In this document: positions 1-11,148 of the stretch, in pieces
How the letters are laid out: each line of letters opens with the position of its first letter
Numbering within the stretch: position 1 is the stretch's first letter
From: Vandiemenella viatica
Taxonomy: Eukaryota > Arthropoda > Insecta > Orthoptera > Morabidae
NCBI GenBank assembly: GCA_031002005.1
Contig: CM061919.1
Span: 223,818,739 to 223,882,738 of the forward strand
Length of the DNA stretch: 64,000 nucleotides
Direction: 5' to 3'
Notes under the pieces: model-generated
Seen by the model: the letters and a program-made list of their open reading frames with translations, nothing else
The model's database searches: none
Told to the model about the DNA's origin: nothing
Translations under genes and position numbers: made by a program

Positions 1-965
1 GTGTCGTCGTAAAGTAGTGGTAGTGGTATCGCGATCTAGAACTAACCCGAAGCTCCAATGACTGATATTGCTTCACTTCCTTAAATGAATAATAGATGCT
101 CAAATTAACGTGAATGAGTTCGCAGGGAACATTCTGACTTTAAAGCATTTGGTCCAAGTATTCCGATTTTAGAATACATCTGTTAATACTGCTACTTATA
201 ATAAGGTAAACTCAGAAATAGTAAACATTCAAAAAGTCCCTTCAGGTACAACAGAAATTCTTCAAATTTTGCATGGCCATAAGACTGAAATACAGAATTG
301 ACAATGTGCCCTGATGACTTTGTCCCAAATACCCATTTTTGTCACTTTGAGACACTCATCAGTGGTTTAAATGAACCTTAAGAGATCCAGGTATTTCATT
401 AATAAAACAAACAATCCAATAAGACAAATTAATTTTTAGTGAAATCTGTGCACTGCATTTTTATTAATTTGTATCTATTTTTTACTACTTTACATAGCAC
501 TAAAGTTGTGACTTTAGAACTATTCTGGTCCTGTGGCCATACATAAAACGCTGTCATGGCCTTCACTTAGTGATTCTCTGTGAACTGTTTAGAAGATTCA
601 CCTGTTGGATTGAATGAAATGTGCAGAAATGTCACATTGGGTTTTTTATTTTTGCTTTCATTAGCTACTACTTTTTCAGTTCTTATTGAAATACTATGAA
701 CATATTTCTTACCAAAAATTTTCTTACCTTGTGTGCAAATTCAACTCAAATACACAGTGAGTAACACCATATAGACTACCAGATGACCTCAAATCGTGTA
801 ATAGTAACACTCAAAAGTCAGCACTCAGCAACTAGAAAGTTGTGGTTATTTTCCCTAGAGCCAATGAAATTATTTTTTACAACTGTTGACTGGAACACAC
901 TCTTGAGTCTGAAATGAAATTGAGTACTTTGTCATAGCATAGTTGCTGTGCATTGACACTTGTAG
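1..965 (+). other. Intron of TRIM9 (5' part outside window)
   Basis: AT-rich sequence upstream of the first visible TRIM9 exon, ending in the acceptor AG at 964-965. I see no coding signal, RNA gene or recognisable transposon in it. The polypyrimidine tract before the acceptor is weak (cattgacacttgtag), so the exon boundary rests mainly on protein similarity and reading phase. Confidence 0.7.
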
Positions 966-1153
966 GGGTGTTTCGCACAGGCAAGGACGACAAGGGCTGG
1001 AGCATGTACATCGACCGGCAGAGGTCGTGGTTCATGCACGACAGTGTCCACGAGCAGCGCTGCGATGGTGGCATCCAGGTGGGCTCCACGGTGGGGGTCC
1101 TGCTCGACCTGGACCGACACACCCTCAGCTTCTACGTCAACGAGGAGCCACAG
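966..1153 (+). CDS. TRIM9: TRIM9 E3 ubiquitin ligase, SPRY-domain exon (penultimate coding exon)
   Basis: Encodes the middle of a B30.2/SPRY domain. The exon begins in phase 2 (first codon split with the previous exon) and reads GVFRTGKDDKGWSMYIDRQ, then RSWFMHDSVHEQR, then GGIQVGSTVGVLLDLDRH and TLSFYVNEEPQ. The KDDKGW, RSWFMH and GxTVGVLLDL blocks are hallmarks of the TRIM9/TRIM67 SPRY domain. TRIM9 is a RING, B-box, coiled-coil, COS, FNIII and SPRY ubiquitin ligase that acts in neurons in netrin-dependent axon guidance and branching and vesicle exocytosis; the SPRY domain is the partner-binding end. The exon ends in phase 0 at CAG with donor gtcagc (1154). GC content is far above the flanks, as expected of an exon. 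The RING, B-box, coiled-coil and FNIII exons lie outside the window. TRIM67 is not separable from TRIM9 on this fragment, but insects normally carry a single TRIM9-type gene. Confidence 0.92.
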
Positions 1154-1308
1154 GTCAGCAACTCCACACAATGCTCCAGAATCTTAATAAATTGATCACC
1201 CTGATTTTTTGCACAGTGGAAACATGTTGCTTATCTTCTAAATTGAAAACATTGCTACAATTGTGTCAGATCTGAATAACATAGAAAAAGTCACATATTG
1301 ATAAGATT

Positions 1309-1712
1309 ATCTACGTCTACATATACACTCTGCAATTCACAAAATTGTGGGTGGCAGAGGGTGCTCAGCACCAAAGCTAATCTCTTTGTTATGCATTCAA
1401 ATCCCTAATGGTGCAAGGGAAAAAAGAATTCATATAAGAATCATTGTGGCACCTTATTTCTCTAGTCTTATCTTTCCTGTCATTCCGACCCAAATAGGTT
1501 GGCGGACGAAGTATTTCACTACACTCGTAAGTGAAAGTGCGAGCACACATGTTTACCAATAAGTTTAAACGAAACGTGTGTCTTCTATCTACCAGAGACT
1601 CCCAGCCTAGTCTACTAATCAGATCTGTGATGTTTTCATAAGGACTGTACCAAACAGTCATGAATTGAGCGGCTCTTCTCTTATTATCAAAGTGCCACAT
1701 TTTTGCTAGCTC
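1309..1712 (-). mobile_element. LINE 3' end with reverse transcriptase ORF C-terminus (CR1-like), 5'-truncated
   Basis: On the minus strand an open stretch (1700 to 1389) reads RLGWESLVDRRHTFRLN, then ILRPPTYLGRNDRKDK, then SFFPCTIRDLNA. The pattern GWESLxxRR followed by SFFPRTIRDWN is the usual C-terminal tail of non-LTR retrotransposon ORF2 proteins. The 3' end on this strand is the ctacgtctacatatacact tail at 1311-1329, the same terminus as the LINE at 15529. Only ~400 bp survive, so this is a typical 5'-truncated copy. The clade (CR1 or relative) is inferred from the tail, since no polymerase motif is present here. It sits antisense inside a TRIM9 intron. Confidence 0.8.
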
Positions 1713-1948
1713 AAATGATATTACGGTAGAAACAAAATTTTTGTACTAATAATATGCTTCTTAACCATATTCATATTAATGAATGCTCCACGGATAAAAC
1801 TAATTTATTTCAAACTTTATGACATAGGTGCAGTAAACATACCTCACAGAATATGCAAGGTGGGCTCGTTGAATAACCAATGGTGGAAAAAAAATTGGTA
1901 GGTCTACTTGGCAAGTAAGATAAAGAAATGTAGAGTTGCACAATTCCT

Positions 1949-2196
1949 TTCATTCTTTTATTTTTTTTTGCCCCTGGTTTCAATGGCCATGATGTCAATG
2001 ATCTGTAGAATTGTAGAGCCAGAAGAGGATTGAGGGATAAGGTGCAGGAAGAATTCGCTAATAGCCGTTTGAAGAAACCATCCTGGCATCAGCCTGGAGT
2101 GATTTTGGGAAACAACTGAATGGCCAGATGGGGATTGGAACATACATTTTTCCAAATGACAAGCCCAAGTGTTACCCACTCTCCCACCAGGCTTGC
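1949..2196 (-). mobile_element. tRNA-derived SINE (family A) in TRIM9 intron, 12-bp TSD
   Basis: A diverged copy of the family seen about fifteen times in this window. Read on the minus strand it has a tRNA-like head (cctggtgggagagtgggtaac), the central core with cactccaggctgatgccagg-like sequence, and a short T-rich tail on the + side. It is flanked by tgcacaattcct at 1937-1948 and 2197-2208, a perfect 12-bp target-site duplication as expected of LINE-mediated insertion. Confidence 0.85.
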
Positions 2197-3084
2197 TGCA
2201 CAATTCCTAACCATCATGATAGACACGGGATTTAAACCAGATTCTTTTAGTAAACAATTTGTAGACCAGATATGATATTCATTTTACACAATTCAGAATG
2301 AGGCTTGATGAAGGAATGTAAAGATAATGCCACAATGAAACTGAGTTTCTTCTAAAACTAATTGTGATGCTTCTGCTCTTGTGAGTCCAAGGTGATGCCA
2401 CTACTGTTGTGTTTGTTAATTAGCATCATTATTGAAGCTAAAGTCCAAAAATAAAATGTAAAGACCTAAGTATCAATCTTCAAAGTTGACTATTAGCATC
2501 TTAATACTGTGAAAATATCATTCCACTTACAAATTTGGTGTGGACAGTAGAATATTATTCTCAAACATTGACATTAATCTTGGGAAACAGACAAAAACCT
2601 TTTATTAGGGTGGGCTATTTATTTTTGGTAGGATTTAAATATATGTGGTGCAAAGCTCTTCCAAAAAAATGTGGCTTGTAGTATGAGTTTATGGAGTTTG
2701 GCCAATACTTGAGTAATTATTCTAACTAACTAGGCACAAAAGGATTTCTGTTCTTAAGCTTACCGAGAGCTGAACTTGTACAGAAGTTATGCTTAGAATG
2801 TATGCTGGTGTTTGAAAGTATGATGTGCCATGTGTAAAAGCTTATTGCTATATGCAGCAAACATAAAATTTAACTTTTCTGCATGGGAGTCACATAGGCT
2901 TTAAGGATGAATTTTGTACGGTTACTTAACTTTAGATTTTAAGGATCATGAGTATATTAAATACTGTGAACTGTTCTTGGATGCCTCAAAATAAGGAAGC
3001 CACTTACTGTAACTTTTTTGAAAATTTGCTGTCTGCTTGGAAACTAATAGTACATAATATAGGGAAATGCTGTTAGACAATGAA

Positions 3085-3261
3085 AATAAGGAAGGATAGG
3101 GAGAATAACCCATCACTTACCGCAAATAGAGGCAGAAAGGCCAAGCAAAAATGAAAACACATAAACGTAAACATGTGTTTTTGTGTTTTCATATTTGTTT
3201 GACTCTACTACCGTCGTTTGTGGAAGTGATGGAGTATTTTTGCTATGCTTCCTTATCTATT
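3085..3261. repeat. Near-perfect hairpin (foldback MITE-like) in TRIM9 intron
   Basis: The left arm (aataaggaaggatagg... to about 3173) and the reverse complement of the right arm (to aatagataaggaagcatagc) align over ~88 bp, with the dyad centre at acatgt near 3172-3176. There is no loop to speak of. A related left-arm piece occurs at 7354-7405. The form fits a short foldback transposon. Each strand of a transcript through it could fold into a long hairpin. Confidence 0.75.
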
Positions 3262-3368
3262 ATATAATATAGAAATATTTTGATTAAGAATTGAAAAAAT
3301 TGAAAATAACAGCAGAGTAAGACATTCTAAGGAAAGTGTATGTATGAACAAATAGTTACAGTAATTAA

Positions 3369-3500
<132 letters not shown>

Positions 3501-6500
3501 GAACCCGCCCCCCTCTGGAGGGATGCCCTCCAGCCCCCCGACTGACTCATACTCCTCCAGCTAAACAGCTTTCAGTTCTCTTTTTATGAAATAATTGTTA
3601 CAGTTTGATCATTCCATTTCAATATCTGGTGTTGAACACTTCCAAATATTTCTGTCCTTCAGAGTTACAGTGTTAGGTAAATTTAACTTTAGGTTCGCTT
3701 TTATAAATAAAAATGTTAATGAATTATTGGGTGGTACAACCTTCAATATGAAATACATTGGAAGTGAACTACAAACGATTCTTCCATTATTGCTTGAGAC
3801 AAAACCATAAAAAAGTTGCCTCAAATGTAGTTCTATTCATAAACTTATTCAACTCTGAAAAACATTGTCTGGACATTGTTTTATACATCCACATGCTTTA
3901 ATCCTGTTCTAAACCTCATTATTGGCATAGCTTAACATGATAAGACTGGAGTGGTAACACCAATAGTATAACCAGTATGATAACCTAAGCTCAAGATAAT
4001 TACAAATTCATCCCTCAGTAATGAAATAATTAACCAACTGTTCTAATACCATCTGAATATATAAACTGAAAACTTAAGTATTTACCAAACATTCAGTGGA
4101 AATTAAATAGAATACAAAATTTTCCATTTCAAATGTAATACTAAAATATGAAGCTGGTTACAAAAAATCAACAATTTAAAAAATATACTGTCTTACTGTT
4201 GGATCAACTTCATTTTTTTTTCCAGAAAGTCGGTAACATTTTGAACAACTATTCTTCAGCCATTCATCAAATCAAATCTCTATTGCCTCAAAACTTGAAG
4301 AGAAATTTAGATACTCCTTACTATAAATGATAATCAGAGCTTAAAAGTAAACTACATATTACAGCACTTAAAAAAGATTACCACTTCTTTCATTTTGGTA
4401 CTACCTCTAAATCCTATTAATTAGGTTCTCCCAAGCCATATGAAATACCATTTTTGTATCTTAGAACTTTCTAAGTATTTATTTGCAGATGAAGTGTTTG
4501 ACTCCAATAAGCAAATAACAATTATTGAAAGTAACTGAAGCTTTCACTCATTATACAATACAACAAGTGTAATTTATTTGTAGAGAATATAGCTCAAAGA
4601 TAAGTCTTTGATTTTTTTTTATGTTAGATGTAGAAAAGTGTACAGGATTAGTTTTTCATTCGTACATTGACAGCTAGAAATTTACACTTCCCGTACCAAC
4701 ACTCCATAACCTTCATTGTAGAATTTACTGATGTTGCACTATCGTCCATAAAGTATTGATGAAATATTCCCAGATGCCATAAAAATGTTATCATATGTAA
4801 ATATTTATTAAATGGTACTTAAAAAGCAAGTCAACAGTTTTTGCATTGCATTATAAAATCTGTATCTATGTGTAATTTATTGTTAGAAACTAATGGAATT
4901 TGTAAAAGTCAAATAATTTTTTTTACAATAAATTGAGTTGTGTTGTCATACTCTAAGTGGATGGAAAACAATCCACAAGTCATGTGAGGAATGTACATAG
5001 TTTATTTTATGGGAGAAATGAGTGATACTCATTTTTGTAAGGTGTGTTTACAGCAGCTTTATCTTGCTGACAGAAGCAATAACAATATAGAAACCGGAAA
5101 AAATAAAAAATAAAATTAACTATTGACTTCTGGAACTGCAGCCAGCTTTAAAGCTGTGTTTATTAATAAAAATTCTTTTTATTTATTAGCAATTGAATGT
5201 AAACTAAAGTATGTACTCATATTAATGCATACTATAGCTGACTGAATTGAGGTTGATTTGACTGATGTCTAAATATATATATGTTTATAACAATTGATCT
5301 ATATGTGTGGGTGATAATTCTGAAAGACTGACTTTGAAGACCTCCAAAATTTTGTAGAATTTAAGATAGAGAAGTACAGAAATTACGTTTACTTTAATTC
5401 ATACATGTTGGATAATATTTTGGATGCTCATGTTGCTTTATATAATGGTTTAAAAGTAAAACTAAATGACAAAAGTATTAACTTTTTTTTTTTTGTACTC
5501 ATTTCTCAAAAAAGGTTTAAAAAATATCTAATTTTGTGCTTAAAGTATGTGTGATGTTATGTAAATGTTTATATCATTCAATAAAAATCTATTCAAAACG
5601 AACAAAGATAATCTTTAAAATGAGGGTCATTTGTATTAATATTTATGTTGTAATCAGAATTTGATGTTAAAATGTTAATATGCTTCTGCTTATTAGTTCT
5701 ATATGTTTCAGTAAAAGTTTAGAAATTTTATTTTTTTTTTGGTAAAAAGATATAGCAGAAATCAATTCTCAAAGATTTAAAATTAAGCAAAAGAATAGTT
5801 CTATTAGAGGAAATTATAATGTGAGTTTGATTTTGCAAATCAGTGTGTGTGTGTGTTTTTTTTTTTAAATTGCAACAGGAGTTGCTGTGCTATAATTGCT
5901 TAAGACATTCTACTTCTTATAATTTAAAAAACAACATTCATTATAAACATTACATTCTTGAATAGGGTTGTTGAATGGTATAAACAATACCTTATCAAAT
6001 TAACAACTTGAGATAGCCCTATAGAGTAGTTTCACTTTAACATATATTTTAATAAAATTGGAAACATGGGGTGGATAATGTTACCTAATATTAGGGTACC
6101 CCGGACAATGCTCCAGTCTATTCATTCATAAATGTTCTGATGCACTTATCCCATTGTCAAGTGGATGTTATACCAAATTTAAAAGACTACTTACTATTTA
6201 AACATACCATTGCACTGCCAGATATTTGTAATTTTTTTATTATTTTTCAAGTGTGTAAACTATATTACATAAATTTCTGTGTATTATCATCTTTAAATAA
6301 CCAAGGTACAAGCTCTTTTGAGTATTAATTTTGTAAATGTCTGTGCTGCTCAAAGTATCTACAAACTTCAATAATACCACAGTTGCTTCGTTATACAGTA
6401 TTTTTTATGGTACAGAATCTGATTAATTCATGAAATAAAGAAAGTATTCACTGATAAATAAATGTTTCCATATTCACAGAACATATTCATTATACTGATA

Positions 6501-7350
6501 GCGTTGAGTTGAGTATACATATCTAAGATCCCAGTATGATAAGTTTTAGTAATATAACAATATGCTACAAAGAATGTAGCTGCACATCTACAAGTATTGT
6601 AAGAAACGCTGCTAGGAAATGTTCCTTTAGACAAATAATGCCTTTCTCCCACTTAATAAACTATATAACTCAAAATAAGTAATTATATCATTATTTTGTC
6701 CTACAGTATTACAACTTTTGTCTTTAGTCCATATCTTTCTATAGGGTTATAATAACTGTTGGTTGTTATAATTGTGGCACCATATTATTACTGTTGATTA
6801 TTGAAATCCATTTTACATTTATTTTATAAATAGATTATCCTGCCAATAAACATATAAATTATGTTACATAGTTTTCAGTGTAAAAATACTGAGCAACAGT
6901 GGTCCTGATTTTTAACTTACTTGAAGTGTTACTAATATTTTATAAAACACAAAATTTGTATCCCTTGTAAATTTGTATATTGGAAGTTATTACTAATAAA
7001 ATTTCAAAAAGACAAAATGTGTCAACAACTTGCCTTTTCCATTATTTAAAAACTGTGTTTAATATTGTGTTTTTACTGACTTGGGAGTTGATAGGTGTGG
7101 CAAGAATTCATATAATATGTTCTCTACACTATTCCTACTAAATTCAATACTATCCAGAAAATATTATGATATTGTTGAATATCTGTGTTAGATATATATG
7201 ATAGAATAATATTCCAGAGAACCACAACTGGATATCTGACATGTTCTTCAATCCATAGAATTAAAAAAAAAAAAAAAATCTAGAAATTATATACGAGACT
7301 GTCTGTCTGGTTTAAATTACAGGATAAGGGTGACCATAAAACTGTCATTA
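3501..7350 (+). other. TRIM9 3' UTR and downstream AT-rich region
   Basis: After ~100 GC-richer bases the sequence is strongly AT-rich and almost free of recognisable repeats, unlike the rest of the window. That fits a long 3' UTR but does not prove it. Candidate AATAAA poly(A) signals lie at 3706, 4927 (followed by a GT-rich stretch), 5580 and 6995. No ORF here has recognisable similarity. Without RNA evidence I cannot choose the cleavage site. Confidence 0.5.
4927..4932 (+). promoter_or_regulatory. Candidate poly(A) signal for TRIM9
   Basis: AATAAA followed within 10-30 bases by a GT-rich segment (ttgagttgtgttgtc), the classic downstream element arrangement. It would give a 3' UTR of ~1.45 kb. 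Alternatives are the hexamers at 3706, 5580 and 6995. Confidence 0.3.
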
Positions 7351-7353
7351 AGC

Positions 7354-7405
7354 AATGAAAATAATATAGGATAGGGAAAATTCCCATCACAGACACAAAC
7401 ACATT
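7354..7405 (+). repeat. Fragment related to the 3085 hairpin element
   Basis: The stretch aatgaaaataatataggata followed by gggaaaattcccatcacag matches the left arm of the 3085-3261 hairpin with a few differences. Only this arm is recognisable, so it is probably a broken second copy of the same family. Confidence 0.5.
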
Positions 7406-7644
7406 TTACAACATTTTAATTAATAAAAGCTTAGTCATGTGGTAGGCAAGATATATGGCAGTGAAAAAGATGTGCACACATCCAAATTACCGGAACAGCA
7501 TTGCCGTGGTCAGAGCCTGCGTAGTATGTGTTTCTGCCGCTATGCATTTATAGCACAACTCATTGTCTATTCAGTGCCGCCTGTGTTGTTCTGTTAATCT
7601 GCAGTGATCGTTTTTGCTAGCGCTCCTTTGTTATTGTTTCGTTT

Positions 7645-8699
7645 CTGATGATGACAAGTTTAAGTAAACAACGTGCTGCTGCGAAATTTTGTTTTATACT
7701 TAGTAAAAATGCTGCCGAAACTGTTTTAATGTTGAAAACAGCTTACAAAGATGACGCTATGGGAAAAACTCAAATGTACGAGTGGTTCGCTCGCTCGGTT
7801 CAAAAATGGCGACAATGTCGATTGATGACAAACCTCGTTCTGGAGGTGCATCAACTGCCCGAATCGACGAAAATGTTGTAAAAATTCGAGAGCTTGTGCT
7901 CTCATACTGTCGACAGACAATGATCTACTGTCAGAAATTAGTGGGTTATCTTGGAGCTCGGCTCAATGAATTTTAACCGAAGATTTGGAATTAAGAGGGT
8001 TGCTGCCAAGTTTGTTCCTCGGGCTCTGACTGACAATCAAAAAGAACGTCGAGTTTAAACATATCATGCTTTAAAACAACAACTTGAAATTGATCCAGAT
8101 TTTCTGTCGAAGGTCTGCTACGGTTACGACTCAGAAACAAATCAATAGTCAAGCCAATGGAAGACGTTATTGTCACCCCGTCTAAAAAATATATCGTCAA
8201 GTCAAATCAAACATCAATACAATGCTCATTTGCTTTTTTGATGCCAAGGGCGTAGTTCATTCAGAGTTTGTTCCCCCGCATCACACCGTCAATCAAACCT
8301 TTTATTTGGAAGTTTTAAGAAGATTACGCATCAGTGTTCGTCTAAAAAGACCCTATTTGTGGCAGACAGGGGACTGGCTCTTATACCATGACAATGCACC
8401 TGCACACACAGCTGTCTGTTAGGCAGTATTTTGCTAAAAATGACAGGGTTCCGCTGCCCCACGCTCCTTACTCGCCTGACCTGGCTCCATGCGGCTTTTT
8501 CTTATTTCCTCGCATGAAAAGGGGCACGAAAGGACAACGATTTGACAACATTGAAGAGGTCAAGAAAAAAAAGAGGGACGAGCTGCCAGCCATTTCTAAA
8601 TATGACTACAGAAAATGTTTCGATCAGTGGAATCACTGGTGGGACAAATGTAGTAGTTGGTTTGGAGAGTATTTTGAAGGGGATAAGGTTGCTTTGTAA
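7645..8699 (+). pseudogene. Mariner transposase remnant with two catalytic Asp positions lost
   Basis: The remnant covers the whole transposase from the N-terminal HTH region (SLSKQRAAAKFCF, GKTQMYEWFAR) to the C-terminus (RWDKC-like region, GEYFEGD). Conserved blocks include SIDDKPRSG, IKRVAAKFVPR, LTDNQKERR, MLICFFDAKGVVHSEF, HDNAPAH and PYSPDLAP. Frameshifts occur near 7795, 7970 and 8400, and stops near 8057 and 8148. The block carrying the first catalytic Asp (normally TGDESW) is cleanly missing between FLSKV and CYGYD at about 8115. The third catalytic Asp is Gly (PCGFF near 8492). Only the middle Asp remains. No 5' inverted terminal repeat is visible; the 3' side may end at the gggaacccccgcg stretch near 8748. 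Inactive. Confidence 0.9.
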
Positions 8700-9747
8700 A
8701 AAAAAATTGAAAATATATAGTTTTTAAAAAATAATTCCTTTTTTTGGGAACCCCCGCGTTAGTAATGGAATCATTGATCGCAATAACTTTTAGGGTACAA
8801 TCCTGTACAAGGAAAATAAAAGGTATATGTGAAACACTCGTGATAATTTTTCTACTTAGCTACATTCAGTTTATAAACTACAAGTGAGATGTTTCACCAT
8901 AATTTAATAAATGTTTGCTTGGAGATGTTTGTTATAATGTCCTCTTTGACATAAAAAAACAGAACTCAGTATTGTTAATCAACTACGTTTAGTAGCGCTA
9001 CAACTGAAAGGTGTTTCGTACTCAGTTTAACAAAGGAATGCTTGAGAGTAATGTCTACAAAAAATTGCTCTTAGATGGGACTAGTTTTATGATGTTTGAA
9101 ATAAAAATACGTTGGTGGTTTGAGATTGCATTATAAGTACCAGACATGGTATAAAATGAAGCAGAAGAACTTAAATAATAATTATGACATAAACTGTCTT
9201 AATGAATTGTGAGCGCCAGATCTTCACCATGAAAATACAAGCTGTGGTATGTCAGGAGATTTTTTTCTTCTTCTTAGAAACGTTACTGTTATGATCACAT
9301 TTTTAGTTAGTAAAAGCAATTACAACAACTAAATGTAACTAGGTTAATGCATCTCTTATTCCAAGGATGCAGAATGCGTATTCAGTACAGTAAAAAATCA
9401 AGTACTGAACAAGTAACAATTAATACTCGAACTAAACTTAACAGAAGATACTCATGAGAGTTCTATACACGAAACTTGTTTCTGATTGTTTAAATTATTT
9501 ATTACTCTCACAATCTGAAGACTGAAGAGTATCTAAAAATTACTCACAAATTCCTAGATTAGATTCTCAGTATGGTAATAGGTAATTTCATTTAACTGTA
9601 CAGTCAGACTGGACAATTATACGCACAGAGTAAGTACTGGCGAAGAAAATTTTCAAACTTCAAGATCTCACATGTTAATGGTTAATGAGTGTTTCTTTCT
9701 ACCCCCAATTTTTGATAGCATTATAAGCAGACATTCAACTACCAGCT
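8700..9747. other. AT-rich intergenic sequence
   Basis: The first ~60 bases probably contain the decayed 3' terminus of the mariner. Beyond that I see no gene, RNA or repeat family. Confidence 0.5.
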
Positions 9748-9749
9748 AA

Positions 9750-10110
9750 GGGGTAATCTCGTGATGCCATGATTTTGCTGACAATTTCTGCAAGCAATCA
9801 CATGATGCCAATCAAATTGGGGACATTTTTTCAAGTAATTTAAAGACACCAATCAGTTTGGGGTAAACTTCTGCAGGTAATCTCATGATTCCAGCAGGAG
9901 ATCTTGTGATGTCGTTCATTTAGGGGATTATTTCCGCAGGTAATATCTTGATGCCTCTCATGTTTTGGACAATTTCTGTAAGTCGTCTCATGATGCTAAT
10001 TACTATTCGGGCAATTTCTGCAGGTAATCTCGTGATGCCAATCATTTTGTTGACAATTCCTGCATGTATCCTCGTAATGCCATCATTTTGCGTTCAGTTT
10101 CTGCCAATCA
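9750..10110. repeat. Degenerate minisatellite, period about 41-42 bp, about 9 units
   Basis: A unit resembling gcaggtaatctcgtgatgcc followed by aatcattttggggacaattt recurs with starts near 9754, 9795, 9836, 9878, 9900 (short unit), 9941, 9984, 10025 and 10067. Units differ by many substitutions, so the array is old. An ORF of ~80 codons over part of it has no similarity and only reflects the repeat. Confidence 0.85.
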
Positions 10111-10360
10111 GTTTCTTATGGATGAGCAATGCCTGGATGAAAACAGTGATGCTACATTCGATCAACGTTAACTTTTTTTTAGCTCCGTAAGCCCACTCTG
10201 AAACTCGTTTTGTAGCAGTTAAGCACCTAGTAGTTTTCTCTCATGTGTATCTAAATGCAATGTTGCTTATTAAACGGTATTTGTTGTTTCACTGGATATT
10301 CTGCTAAAGAAACGAGTATTCACGTGAACACTTGTGGTACTCTGAGTAATACTTACTCCA

Positions 10361-10512
10361 ATTTTTATGACGCTTTGTCGCCGACGAGGATGGCGAGACA
10401 AGTATCTGGAAGATTTCGATAATGGCCGTTTAAAGGAATTATCCCGGCATCCTACTTCGGGAAACCATGGAAACACGAAATCTGAATGTCTGTACGGTGT
10501 TTGAATCCACGT
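10361..10512 (-). mobile_element. SINE family A, partial
   Basis: Core and tail of family A on the minus strand: tggccgtttaaaggaattat then cccggcatcc and gggaaaccatgg, ending in a decayed head (ttgaatccacg). The tRNA-like A box is not recognisable. Confidence 0.7.
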
Positions 10513-10639
10513 GTTTCCATGTGTTTGGTCCACTGAAGAAACACCAGTTGCTAAATTAATCAATTTAATCTTAGTCAAACGAAACACAACCATAACCTCA
10601 ACATGGTAACAGTTCGGAGATAAATATCTTCTTTTGTGC

Positions 10640-11010
10640 AGCCTCGTATCAATACCCTGTTCACTTTCCACTGGCGGCTCAAGGTCGTGTTCTCCCGACA
10701 CCCTTCTCACCTCACCACCCACCACCACCCGTCCCTTCCTTCCTCTCCGAGTTGACTGCTGTGCCCAGGAAAGTGTATGGAATTTTCCCGTTCACAGCTT
10801 AGTGGGGATAGAGCAGACTGTCTTTGAGCCGCCTGTGGTAACTGAGATAGCAATAGACACCGCCAACAGAGGGATTCTGCACCTAACACTTCCACTGCTC
10901 TCAAACTTTCCAATATGCAGCGACGTCTTTTGTTCACTCAGTTTGGTTGATTCACGGTGGATGGCTCACCACCTGGATGGGATACAGAGCTGCATTGTGG
11001 GGTTCTAAAT
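10640..11010 (+). repeat. Unclassified GC-rich interspersed repeat candidate
   Basis: The part around 10657-10800 (tgttcact, ggctcaagg, ctctccga and tgcccag blocks in order) resembles 36773-36880 by eye. An open frame of 124 codons lies here but has no recognisable domain. It is best treated as a decayed repeat of unknown class. Confidence 0.35.
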
Positions 11011-11114
11011 GTGGTTTCAGACTCAGTTTTCAGCCACTCTGCATTAAGATGTAGGATTAAAGTGCTTTACTGTATAAAAGCCAGGGATAGCGTTTACCTT
11101 TGATACAGACACTG

Positions 11115-11116
<2 letters not shown>

Positions 11117-11145
<29 letters not shown>

Positions 11146-11148
11146 TAG
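11117..11148. repeat. (TA)n microsatellite
   Basis: Alternating TA with one interruption (gta). Confidence 0.9.

Noticed and set aside
7440..7640. A 5' inverted terminal repeat for the first mariner.
   Set aside because: Nothing here matches the reverse complement of the presumed 3' terminus (gggaacccccgcg near 8748).
9750..10110. A CRISPR-like array.
   Set aside because: The repeats are directly adjacent degenerate units without distinct spacers, and the DNA is eukaryotic.
10634..11008. A 124-codon + strand ORF as a host exon.
   Set aside because: No recognisable domain or convincing splice sites, and part of it resembles repeat-like DNA at 36773.
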